Part shown: positions 1-10,000 of the stretch, piece after piece | Layout: each line of letters starts with the position of its first letter | Numbering within the stretch: the first letter of the stretch is position 1 | Source of the DNA: Bradysia coprophila | Lineage: Eukaryota; Arthropoda; Insecta; Diptera; Sciaridae | DNA length: 64,000 bases | Reading direction: 5' to 3' | Assembly (NCBI RefSeq): GCF_014529535.1 | Contig: NW_023503307.1 | Span: 2,535,739 to 2,599,738 of the forward strand | Program-made: the position numbers and the translations under genes | Notes under the pieces: model-generated | What the model saw: the letters and a program-made list of their open reading frames with translations, nothing else | Told to the model about the DNA's origin: nothing | Databases searched by the model: none

Positions 1-310
1 AAAGAATATTATAAAGTTTGTATTGAACCAATATAAACATTAAAATACGTAAACTTTAATAGTCAGTTCTTACGTCGTTCACCTTAGCTTACATATTAGT
101 TGTTTTTAGAATTTTTGTTGTGATCGAGAGTTTCACTAAAGCTTTAAGTGAAATTTAAAATAGGCGGTGTAACGTTGACCTTTTACCTGTATTTGCTGCA
201 CGAAAAGTAAAAAAACAAGAAGTTTCAAATCAACATTTTTTTGAGCCAAAACTTTTAATTTAATTACTACAGGCGGCGCTGCAAAGATATATTGAATAGT
301 ACACTTATTA
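1..310. other. gene-free left edge
   Basis: AT-rich sequence with no coding region or repeat that I can support. A short open frame on the minus strand has no recognisable content. Confidence 0.5.
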
Positions 311-318
311 TAGATTCT

Positions 319-525
319 AATCAAGGATGTATACTTGGGGAAGTCACACAGATCGCAATTTTATTAGATACGCGAAAACACATAAAAACGAATTCATCTA
401 CTATGAAAGTGTCAAATTTAAGAATACACCTACTACGAAAATAATGCATGAAATAGTAAAATTTTGTGTGTTCCACCCGTGTATCTGCATCTGCATTACC
501 TCTCTGCAAGTATACACCCTTGATT
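319..525. mobile_element. MITE, family A, copy 1
   Basis: The ends are inverted copies of each other. The left end carries aatcaaggatgtatacttg and the right end carries its near-complement caagtatacacccttgatt. Inside both ends is a second matching block around agatacgcg/cgtgtatct with the motif gtcacacagat. A related copy lies in an intron at 32286-32500. There is no transposase, so it would be non-autonomous. The overlapping open frames on both strands simply follow the inverted repeats. Confidence 0.65.
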
Positions 526-604
526 CTAATATGTACACAATTCATGTATTTGGGTAATTGATTAGTCTTTCACATAACACTATCTATAACACTATCTACA
601 AAAG

Positions 605-1042
605 ATGAAAAGAAACGTTTTCGAGTAAATTTTGTTAGGCTGAGGTCAATAAACACAGGAAAACGAGGCTTTTCATTTCTTGTCCCGAGTTAAATAAGGA
701 TTTTACACCCTGAGGGCACCGAAAGTAGTGATTGAAATATGAAAAGTGTGGTTTTCGTATCATGTAGTTTTTCTTGTTTTAACCACTACTTTCGACATGT
801 AATATTCATTACACAATTCGGGATAAAAAACAAAAGTCTCGTTTTCGTGTGTTCATTCACCGAGTTATGCTTTGCATTAACCAAATTCACACGAAGCCTC
901 GACTCTTCAATTTTCTTCGTGTAATTATGACACGACGCCGCAGTACAACGATTGATGTATCTAGTGCGTATTATATGATGCTGAGTTGCAAAAATAAAAC
1001 GTTGAAAAGTAGAGTTTTCATGTTGATCCGAGGGCGAAGCTG
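605..1042. repeat. dispersed repeat, family B cluster
   Basis: Two copies lie in opposite orientation (about 605-770 and 775-930), with a further partial copy near 985-1042. Shared landmarks are gaggtcaataaacac, a cgaaagtagt block and a gttttcgtgtg block. The same landmarks recur at 4890-5011, 29185-29335, 47219-47355 and 47466-47655. No protein function is implied. Confidence 0.55.
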
Positions 1043-1043
1043 A

Positions 1044-1760
1044 ATACGAGATGGATTTACATGCCTTTGTTGATAGAATTGAATCGATCCAGAAGAAGTT
1101 TCTGATGTTCGCACTTCGGCGAAAGGTGAGGCGCGACGAAAACCAAAGACAGGAAAATTGTTTTAAACCCTCACCCTACTCGTGCTGATGATTCTCTTGT
1201 TGTTGATGATCACAGGACAAACTATGGATATCATGAACCGATAAATAACATGTGCAAAGAATTTAACCGTTTCTCACAGCTTTGGTTCCAGGGCATGCCG
1301 CGTGAATCATTCAAACCGATTGTAAAGATGTTGAAGATTCCAATCAAATTGAACGGTAAGACCAAGATATCATGATTTACACTGATATAATCTTGCAATT
1401 ATGAACCAATGGTTCTTTCTCTAATCGGTATCGATTACTCTAATCTGGTCTCACGACTTCTAAATGGTCTCACGACTTCTAAATATTAAACTCCAAGTCT
1501 CATCGACTTGTGCTAAACCGAGCCTATCTAGTCGATTGGCTCTCGCTAATCCGTTCTTTTCAAGGTCGTTGACGCAAAACGCATCTTCTTGGTCCTTATT
1601 CCTTGGTCACACGAATCAGATCTACCTGCTGCTTTTAAACGTCATGTTTTTTTTTGTGTTATATAAATCTTGTCCTTTTTATCTTGTAATGTAAACAATT
1701 GTAAATGTAAGTAGTCAGGGGGCATGTTGCCATTGATGAAATGAATAAATAAATAAATGA
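1044..1760 (+). mobile_element. decayed non-LTR retrotransposon 3' end
   Basis: Conceptual translation near 1060-1115 gives RIESIQKKFLMFALRR. Near 1210-1290 it gives NYGYHEPINNMCKEFNRF. Both resemble the region after the reverse transcriptase in jockey/I/R1-type LINEs. Frames are broken by several stops and shifts, so this is a relic. The 3' end has the typical non-coding tail ending in repeated aaat units at about 1741-1758. A 19-bp direct duplication lies at about 1446-1484. The clade is inferred from motif resemblance only. Confidence 0.6.
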
Positions 1761-1823
1761 AACATAAACCAATTTTCTTGTTTTGGTGTTTAATAAGCTT
1801 TCGACCCTAGGGAAAACAAAAGC
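1759..1823 (+). repeat. left arm of a 2.9-kb inverted pair
   Basis: This block, with the core accaattttcttgtttt and cgacccta.ggaaaacaa, is repeated in reverse complement at 4577-4650. The arms are about 65-75 bp and imperfect; the right arm has a small extra segment. They may be the termini of one element of about 2.9 kb. Confidence 0.55.
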
Positions 1824-4576
1824 ATATAAAAGGCTGTTAGAACCTTAGGGCTGTAAAATATTTACTGTTTTGTAGTTTTTGTAAATGTAAAGTAAAGTTT
1901 TTATATGATTATTGACCTCAGCCTAGACTTAGATCACAAACGACAGCATAACTGATTTGTTATTCTCATATCTTTTTCTTGAAAAATATTGTCCTAAACG
2001 TATATAGCCCATGGAGTAAGAACTGTTTTCATATAAACGTTTACATCCGAAAAATTGTCGGGCTTCCCCTCAAAAATGATATTTTTCGCTTCGTAACCAA
2101 CCCTTAATCATTCTATAGTGGCTTGTTAATTGTTTAAAGCCCAAGGAGTCTAAAAAAGGAGATTCTAGAGTTGATTTCTATGTTAATACTTCCTACACTA
2201 ATGAGAAACGGCTAGTCATCTGACAAAAAATAATCATTTAGCTCTGGCTAGTATTCAAGCTGTCATATTGTTCTATCAATATGTTACTTACATCTCACTG
2301 GGCCATTGCCATATATAGTTGTAATGCACTTCATATTCATAAAAATCTTACATAAACGTTGTTCTAGTAAAAGTTGGTAACCAAACCACACTATCTAACG
2401 CTATCTTACAACTTTCTATATTTGAAACGTTACTAATATTAGTGACAAACATTAGACAGAACTGACGTTCCATATCAACTTTTAGTTAATACTTTCAATT
2501 TCCGATCGAATTACTCTTTTTGTTGACTTCAATCTGGGAAGAAATAAAACTGTTGACACACATTACGTTGTTGACAATCGACGGTCGTTAACGTTAGATT
2601 TATTTGGAATTAGGTTAGGGATTAAAATCAAAGGGAAACAAATTTATCGGATAATTTTCCAACATTTACCTCTAGAGTAGATATTTCAACGATACGCATA
2701 CGATACGATAAGATAGAATAATAATAAAAAAATTGTAGGCATGTTAATTAAGTCATAATCAACGAACGGACAGCAAGAGTTTCATCAATTTAAAGTAAAT
2801 CATTGATGAGTTATGAGAGTATACTGTAAATGAATGGTCTACTCGTCATAAAAATTGGAATTTATCAATTCACAATGCCACGAGACATACGCGTGACGAT
2901 ATTTATACGTATAATATCTTAGAGCACATTCTAAATTAAGTGCGTACAACAAACTCATCTATAAATAGTTAAATTGTTACTTACTATATAGTATACGAAA
3001 TGCGGATATCTTCAGATTGTAGAGTGTATTTGTTTTTGAAATTATCAATTTGATTCGATCATTTACAGTTTAAATTGTGTTATCAGACATGTAAAAGGAA
3101 AAAGACCCAAAAATGTTCCGACAATCTGGAATATTATTTGTTTTTCGATTTAAATACAATTGTTGTGAGTAATGTCATCTTTGTTTCGCTTTAAATAATG
3201 TCAGAACTCTTTCTTCTCAAATATATAAGTATAGCATAAGCAGACGATTTACCAATGATAAATAATTGAATTGTGTCTGGCTACAGGAATTTGTTTTCGT
3301 TCTTTTGTTCCATTCAGAAAAAAATGTGGGTCGTCGACACGTTACTGATATAGTCCCTTAATCCGCGCGTTTTCATTCCACCTAAATAATGGATCACAAC
3401 AAATCGTCGATATGGATAGCAACAAAAGCCAAATAAAATGCTAATTCACTATGCCGAATAGAGTTGTTTACTGCCAGATGATGATCTTTTGTAACATTAC
3501 AAAGGCCAAAAATAGCAATCAAATATCATGTTAATGCTAATATAGAGAAATTATAAGTAAATTTGTATACCAGGACAGTGGTAATTATCACTTATGTCTG
3601 TATATTCTAGCAACACATGCCATTTTGAGTCATGAGTCATCCTAGCCGTAAATATTTTTAAGCAATTTTTGTGTATTTTTGAATAGCATGGATCTGTATT
3701 AGATACTCTATGTTTTGAGACATATTATAAGAGTCATAACAACTGTAAAAGTGTCATCAAACATGCACTTTTATCGAGATTAAATTCAATAATATAATGT
3801 TCCTCATCATTTGAAATCGCTTTACTTACTCAATGATGACGAAGCAGGAGTATTTTTGGTGTCAAAAACCTATAGTGTACGGACGACTAAACAGTTTAAA
3901 ACCGTGTTCTATCAGATAAAAGCGTAAATTCCGTTCCCTTTTCACGAGATTCACAGTGACTCACAAAGTGACATTTTTCTTACAATAGATGGCATTTTTA
4001 GTATCACATTGGAAATGTATTTTTCAGCTGTAGAAATTGGAAATTGGAAAGTTTTTCCTCTGACACCTTTTAATTATGGTTCAAAGCTTTGCTAATTTTT
4101 TACGTTTGTTTGAAATTTCAATTTTATTTTTTATACAATTTCATGGATTTCATGGTCCCATAGGCAAAATCACCCACTCCTCCTACTTATATTTTCCACT
4201 AATGATAAGCCATCTATCTTAACCATATCTTATCCATATAGATCATTGTGAATGTCGTTTGAGATGTCAAATGAGCTGTCATTTTCACAAAGCTAACCAC
4301 AATGTTACAAAAATTTATATGGAGCTGTATAATTGTTTGAGGTTAGGCTTTGTGAAATTGACAACCCATTTCAGCACTGCGTTATTTTTGTGCAGCACCT
4401 TCACTGCTATAACATTTCGTGGACGTGGATATCTTAGTAGAGTGGAGCTATTTCACCAGAAAATACAGCTCAAAGAATAAAGTACTGAAAAAAATGTTAG
4501 CGCCTCCACCGACCAACGCAGGCTTTCTCTACAAAACGCAGTTTGAGTCGACCTATAAATCATAAGTTTTTACTTG
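1824..4576. other. gene-free stretch inside inverted pair
   Basis: AT-rich sequence without recognisable coding content. A 73-codon open frame at 4259-4480 has no family resemblance. The segment near 4486-4510 (a gtact run followed by gcgcct) resembles the right flank of the hairpin element at 16320-16468. Confidence 0.45.
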
Positions 4577-4650
4577 CTATTGTTTTCCCAAGGGTCGAAA
4601 GTAGCTTATTACACACCAAGGGAAAACAAGAAAATTGGTTTAGGTTTCAA
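4577..4650 (-). repeat. right arm of the 2.9-kb inverted pair
   Basis: Reverse complement of 1759-1823, with matching landmarks ttgttttccc.agggtcg and aagaaaattggttt. Eight extra bases interrupt the match. No target-site duplication could be fixed by eye. Confidence 0.55.
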
Positions 4651-4668
4651 AAACATGTAATAGTACAT

Positions 4669-4798
4669 TACTATGCAAGGGAAGTAAAGTGATATCTCGA
4701 TATGAGTAAAAGATGAGTAAAAGTAACCGAGGGCTTTAGCCCGAGGTACATTTACTCATCGTGATACGAGATATCACTTTATTTTCCGTGTATAGTAC
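4669..4798. mobile_element. palindromic MITE
   Basis: The left half reads actatgcaagggaagtaaag, then tgatatctcg and tgagtaaa. The right half returns tttactca, cgagatatca and then an imperfect copy of the left end, finishing in tatagt. The centre is a GC-rich hairpin ccgagggctttagcccgagg. There is no coding capacity. Confidence 0.65.
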
Positions 4799-4889
4799 GG
4801 CGTTTTACTATGCGAGTGATGTAAAGGTTATTGCCTATACATGTAATAGCCTTATTACATGCACCAGCATAGTAAAAGCCATTACATAA

Positions 4890-5011
4890 CTCGGGTTAAA
4901 AGTGAGAAATCTCGTTTTCGTGTGTTTATTGACCTCGGCTTCGCCTCGGATCAACAAAATTCACACGAAAACTCTACTTTTCAACTTTTCATCATTTGTT
5001 ATGTAATAGTT
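4890..5011. repeat. dispersed repeat, family B copy
   Basis: This copy has inverted arms gttttcgtgtg...ttga and tcaaca...cacacgaaaac around a GC-rich core cctcggcttcgcctcgg. In one frame it encodes VFIDLGFASDQQNSHEN. A near-identical peptide is encoded by the copy at 47466-47655 on the minus strand, which shows that the open frame is repeat-borne. Confidence 0.6.
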
Positions 5012-5490
5012 ATTTTCGCAATTCCGGGCCATAATCATCACCTTTCCATGCATCCATTTAATGTCGTTTTGAAGGTATTTATTTCACAGTGCGTTTTTGA
5101 TTATTTTTTTCGCACTTGGGCTTTTTCACATTTTTTTCGCACGCTACATAGCTTAGTACCTTTAAGAAAGACTAAATTTTATAAATAAAAACTTTGCACA
5201 GACCAGGATTTGAACATCAAACACCAAAATTCTTCCAAACACCAGGCAACGACCATAGCCATTCGGCTACAGAGTCACACAATTATACAGAACGTATTGT
5301 TGAAGCGTACATACTAAGCATTGACTACTTGATTTTATTTAGCGCGTCTCTATACATCACATTGCAATGTGTATATAGTGCAGGTTGCTTGATCGTTCAA
5401 ATGAATTCATGTTTGCATGTGAATGTTTGGTAGAAATTTTGGTAATATTTTGCATTGGAAAGGTGCTTATGGCCCGAAATTGCGAAAAAC
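5012..5490. mobile_element. tandem 479-bp element, unit 1
   Basis: The unit begins tttttcgcaattccgggcc and ends with the near-complement ggcccgaaattgcgaaaaa, so it has short inverted ends of about 33 bp. It is followed almost immediately by a second, nearly identical unit. It contains a minus-strand tRNA-like segment (5201-5278). There is no recognisable protein. Confidence 0.7.
5201..5278 (-). other. tRNA-like pol III promoter segment, copy 1
   Basis: On the minus strand, tagccgaatggctatgg (revcomp of about 5253-5269) fits an A box. About 40 nt downstream, gttcaaatcc (about 5205-5214) fits a B box. Order and spacing match a tRNA gene. However, I see no pairing acceptor or T stem, so this is more likely a tRNA-derived SINE-type head than a working tRNA gene. 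Confidence 0.5.
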
Positions 5491-5491
5491 G

Positions 5492-5970
5492 TTTTTCGCA
5501 ATTCCGGGCCATAATCATCACCTTTCCATGCATCCATTTAATGTCGTTTTGAAGGTATTTATTTCACAGTGCGTTTTTGATTATTTTTTTCGCACATGGG
5601 CTTTTTCACATTTTTTTCGCACGCTACATAGCTTAGTACCTTTAAGAAAGACTAAATTTTATAAATAAAAACTTTGCACTGACCAGGATTTGAACATCCA
5701 ACACCAAAATTCTTCCAAACACCAAGCAACGACCATAGCCATTCAGCTACAGAGTCACACAATTATACAGAACGTATTGTTGTAGCGTACATACTAAGCA
5801 TTGACTACTTGACTTTATTTAGCGCGTCTCTATACATCACATTGCAATGTGTATATAGTGCAGGTTGCTTGATCGTTCAAATGAATTCATGTTTTCATGT
5901 GAATGTTTGGTAGAAATTTTGGTAATATTTTGCATTGGAAAGTTGATTATGGCCCGAAATTGCGAAAAAC
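5492..5970. mobile_element. tandem 479-bp element, unit 2
   Basis: Near-identical head-to-tail copy of 5012-5490, differing at only scattered bases. The high identity points to a recent duplication or recent homogenisation. It has the same inverted ends and the same internal tRNA-like segment. Confidence 0.7.
5681..5758 (-). other. tRNA-like pol III promoter segment, copy 2
   Basis: Same as 5201-5278, with tagctgaatggctatgg as the A-box-like block and gttcaaatcc as the B-box-like block. The few differences from copy 1 lie both inside and outside the boxes. Confidence 0.5.
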
Positions 5971-5974
5971 GTTG

Positions 5975-6098
5975 TATCTACCACGGTAGGTATGCCGGTA
6001 TTTTTTCGCACACGACGTCTTGTCGACCTCGGCTTCGCCTCGGATCGACAATCGACATCTAGTGCGAAAAAATACCTTCATACCTACCTTGGTAGATA
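5975..6098. mobile_element. palindromic element, copy 1
   Basis: The left end is tatctaccacggtaggta and the right end is tacctaccttggtagata. Inside these are matching cggtattttttcgca and tgcgaaaaaatacc arms. The loop holds gtcgacctcggcttcg, a core shared with family B. It is about 124 bp and non-coding. Confidence 0.7.
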
Positions 6099-6107
6099 AA
6101 TAACTAG

Positions 6108-6231
6108 TATCTACCACGGTAGGTATTCCGGTATTTTTTCGCACACGACGTCTTGTCGACCTCGGCTTCGCCTCGGGTCGACAATCGACATCTAGTGCGA
6201 AAAAATACCTTCATACCTACCTTGGTAGATA
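6108..6231. mobile_element. palindromic element, copy 2
   Basis: Second copy of 5975-6098 in the same orientation, 133 bp further on, almost identical. About nine bases separate the copies. Confidence 0.7.
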
Positions 6232-7010
6232 AATAGCTATTTATTACGTCGACTTTAATAACTATAGTAAAACCGCAATCTTTCTACTTTATACATGAAT
6301 TTCGACATCAAGTATAATCTACTGTCTCACATCTTCTATATATGCGAGTATGACAATAATATATACACATCCCCACACACACACCTTCCTCGGTACACAT
6401 ACACGAACGGTCGGAAATTTATCAAACTAGTACGCCAGTTTCAATTTGTGTTCGCGATAGGATGGAGCTGACACTCAGCCATCCGATTCAAAATATATTC
6501 CATAAAAATCAGTGCACTAGGAGCTTATCGTACACACGTGAATTGTTTCTTTCGTGACGAAAACTTAATGCCATTTTAATTTTAAGTTTTATTTTTAAAT
6601 AAAAAGTAAATTTATTTGCGGATTTCGTTTGTCATATTTAAGTGTTTGTGTTTGTTGTGTTTTTTTCGGATTGAAAAGAATTTTTTTTGTGAATTCTGTT
6701 CGTCTTTTTGATTCATAAAGGAAATTCTAAAGTGTTTTGGATGCTGACAAAAAGATCTTTATGATTTTTCTGAGAACAATACGTTCATTTTGAATGGATG
6801 AAAGTGCATACATAGTTGAAATAAAGGACCAACATATAGACGAACAATTTTTATATTGCAACAAATGCATCAATTGTTACATATAACGATTGGAGGCTTT
6901 AGTATACCGAACAGCTAAAGGTTGAAGTGGAGCACCACAGACGGGGAGAATTTTATTGCTTGAATAGATTTGGAATCTGTGATACATTTTATAAATTAAA
7001 TAAAACAAAA
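6232..7010 (+). promoter_or_regulatory. 5' flank and likely 5' UTR of first transporter gene
   Basis: No coding sequence precedes the ATG at 7011. The frame is open upstream back to 6927, but without an in-frame ATG. Candidate initiators (cagtt near 6436, tcagtgc near 6510) exist, but none has a convincing TATA partner. The transcription start therefore cannot be placed, and non-coding 5' exons are possible. Confidence 0.35.
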
Positions 7011-10000
7011 ATGAAAAATACAAAGAAAATTGCTCCGGACGGTGGATGGGGCTGGATGGCTTGCTTCGGTGTTAGTTTAGTAAATGTGAGTATAAGAACT
7101 TTTTTTTATTTTTTTTTATCAAAATGGAAAGTCTGATGTAATATGATGTACATGTTCTCGATGTATCTCTTAAACGCATAAAAAACTACACGCTAACGTA
7201 TACGCAACAAGTGGAAAATTACTGGACTCTGATTTTTTTTTAAAGAACATACTTATTATGCCTGCCTGTGCTTTTTTACTTCTCTCTTTTATGCTGTTAT
7301 TATACGAAGCGAAAAATGGTTTCTTTTTTTGTTTGTTCGAATTTGAGTCCAGTCACTTGATAGTTGAAACTGATCGTCAAAAATGAAATGAGAAATCTTA
7401 GAATGTTGCGACCAAATAAATTGTCTCGAGTTCAAAAACTCATTAGCTCGGCTGGTTTTTTTCCGAAAATTATAACCGTAAACAGCTTCTGGTTTCATCT
7501 GTTTTGAGCTCACCGGTGTCGTTAATCAAACAAACAAAGTGTGAATCACTTTAAGAAAAATAAAATTTTACATCGGAGACGGTAATCTATCGGTTGGTTT
7601 TAAATGACTTTTTTGACTACTCACAATTATTCCAATCACCTCGAAACTAGTCCAAAATAATTTCAGCTCAATTTTTCTAATTTCTTTCCATAAGCAGAGG
7701 CACCCGACTTTGGTTTCAACCATAGGGGCGAGATTAGTTTCCTGCTCTCCATCTAACCAAAGTCAATATTAGAAATCTGTTGCGATCGCTAGTCCCTAAC
7801 AAAAACTCTTTAAACCCTTTAAAACTGTACTCTCTTTTAGTGGAGATTCCCATGAGGGAAGATTTCCCACCTCGACACCACCACATTCAACAGAATCCTT
7901 ATTTAAAATAAATGTTTTTCTTTCCAGTTAGCGACAAGATCAATCGAACCATCGTTCGGTCTTCTATTCGGCGATCTTCTGGGAGATCTTGACGTGGGCA
8001 CAACAGGAGCAGCGATTATTATGAGTGCCTTAGATGTGTGCATGAATTTTTCTGGACTATTCGTTGGGCCACTGTTGAAAGAATTTTCCTATCGTAAAGT
8101 AGCATTGGCCGGTTCAATACTGTGTGGATTAGGATTAGCATTGACTTCGCCAGCAAATAGTATGGCTCATATATTGATGACTTACAGTGTGATTAATGGT
8201 GAGTAAACTCCCAATCGTTCCGAGTTATTTTTAATCATAAGTTTATGTTATTATGTGCATCATAATATAGATAAAATATGCGCAAAGAGACATTATCTCC
8301 GTAAGTCAAAAACAATTACCAGACCGACGATTGTAAATAATTTCCATAAAATTTTCTATGTTATTTTTGTTTGATAAATATCAACAAAATATATCCCAGC
8401 TCAAACAAAAACATTACTTATCATATCACGAATTTGCGATTAACTGTGAAATACTTTCACTTTCTAGACGTGCTTTCGTTTCTGCTCGCAGCTACTTAGC
8501 GATTGTTTTAGTAAATCGCTTTTTATCTCTGATGGTTTTTTTTTTGTGAAGTTTATTAGAATTATCAGATCCTACAGTATCAAATCGTTGTTGTCGTGAA
8601 TCCAACCAGAAGTGGTGTAATCAAACGCTTGGAATGTAAAACTTTTCAAATGAAAATTGCACATTGCCATTCCGATAAGTCACTGAGCGATGCAAAATTC
8701 ATTCCTATTTCCGATTTTTTTTGCAACAACAACAAAACTAAGATAACTAAGTAATGAAAAAGTAACATTACGACCATTAGTGTTTCTTCTTTTTATATTT
8801 AAATCTAACTTGCTTTGTATACAGTCTAAAATGTGAGTCAGCTGATCAGCACATGGCTACATGCATTATACAGTCATACATTACCTGTGTGTGTATAATA
8901 TTATATACCAACCAAAAGATTGCGTATTAAAACGGAGTGTTATTCTCTTTGTTCGTAACAGATGTTACTTTATCGTCGATGTATATATAACAACGAGCAA
9001 CGGCACAAAGATAAAAAACTTTTCTATATTTACATGCATATTATTTATGTTGTGGTACGTCTGTTCGCTGTATAATATGCACATAGAGAGTTCGTTCGGA
9101 ACATAAACGAAACATTGCTACATATATATATATATGGGGCTCATAGTCTTATTGACCTCATCAACACAACGCCTGGACGAGAAATTAGTCGGGAAAGGGT
9201 ACTCTTTTTGTGTAATAAAATTTTATATTTTTGTGAACGGTTCACGCAACCTTTCAGTATCTTATTTCTATATCAGAGTTTTTTATATAACTGAAAATTT
9301 GACTCTCTGACATTTTATTATCTCATGTTCTCTGAAAACCCCTTCTAACCATCGTACGCATTTTGGATTATAATAAGTTGCTATCGTCAAACCATAATAA
9401 ATAACCGTAATTTATGGGGTAATGCTAGCACCGATATTATACACACCAATGGGTTGAAAATAAAATGATTTAAGGTAATTACATGTTGTGTTGCCTTTGA
9501 AGTCTATTTCGGACGGGTATGAAAACCAGTTTCGATCATACGGAGCATTTGATTTTGTCCCCGACCTTATATCTATATGTTAAAGCAAGAAATCTGCTCT
9601 CGCTCAGGTGTTCGATTGAAAGTGTGATGTAATATTACGTTGCAAGAATATGTAATAATGCATTTAGCGTTAAATAATTCTATTCTTTGGTCTACACTAA
9701 GCTGCAAATTTTTTTTTGTCTCCAATATGTTGACAAATCAACAGTGTAGAACATGAATTAAATTCTGTTAGCATTACAGCTGTAAGCAACTATAATTTCT
9801 ACCTTTAAACAAATATTACAGTCATTAGAATGCACATCATCATCACGTTCACATTTGATTCATGCCAGGGCCCATTTTTGGAAAATGTATTTCCTAAATT
9901 TACTAAAAAATTTCAATACTTGCCAAAATTTGCTAAAATTTGCCATTAGTAAATCTGGATACTTTCGGCAAATTGCAGTAAATTGAGGAAATCAACAGCC

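Noticed and set aside
4859..5188. 109-codon open frame
   Set aside because: It spans the junction of two repeats (family B and the 479-bp unit). Its peptide recurs in other repeat copies, including on the opposite strand near 47.5 kb.
5201..5278. Functional tRNA gene
   Set aside because: A- and B-box-like blocks are present, but I see no pairing acceptor or T stem, and the segment lies inside a duplicated repeat.
6927..7010. N-terminal extension of the first transporter
   Set aside because: The frame is open but begins at GTG, and no ATG occurs before 7011. The DGGWGW motif sits at the usual distance from the 7011 start.
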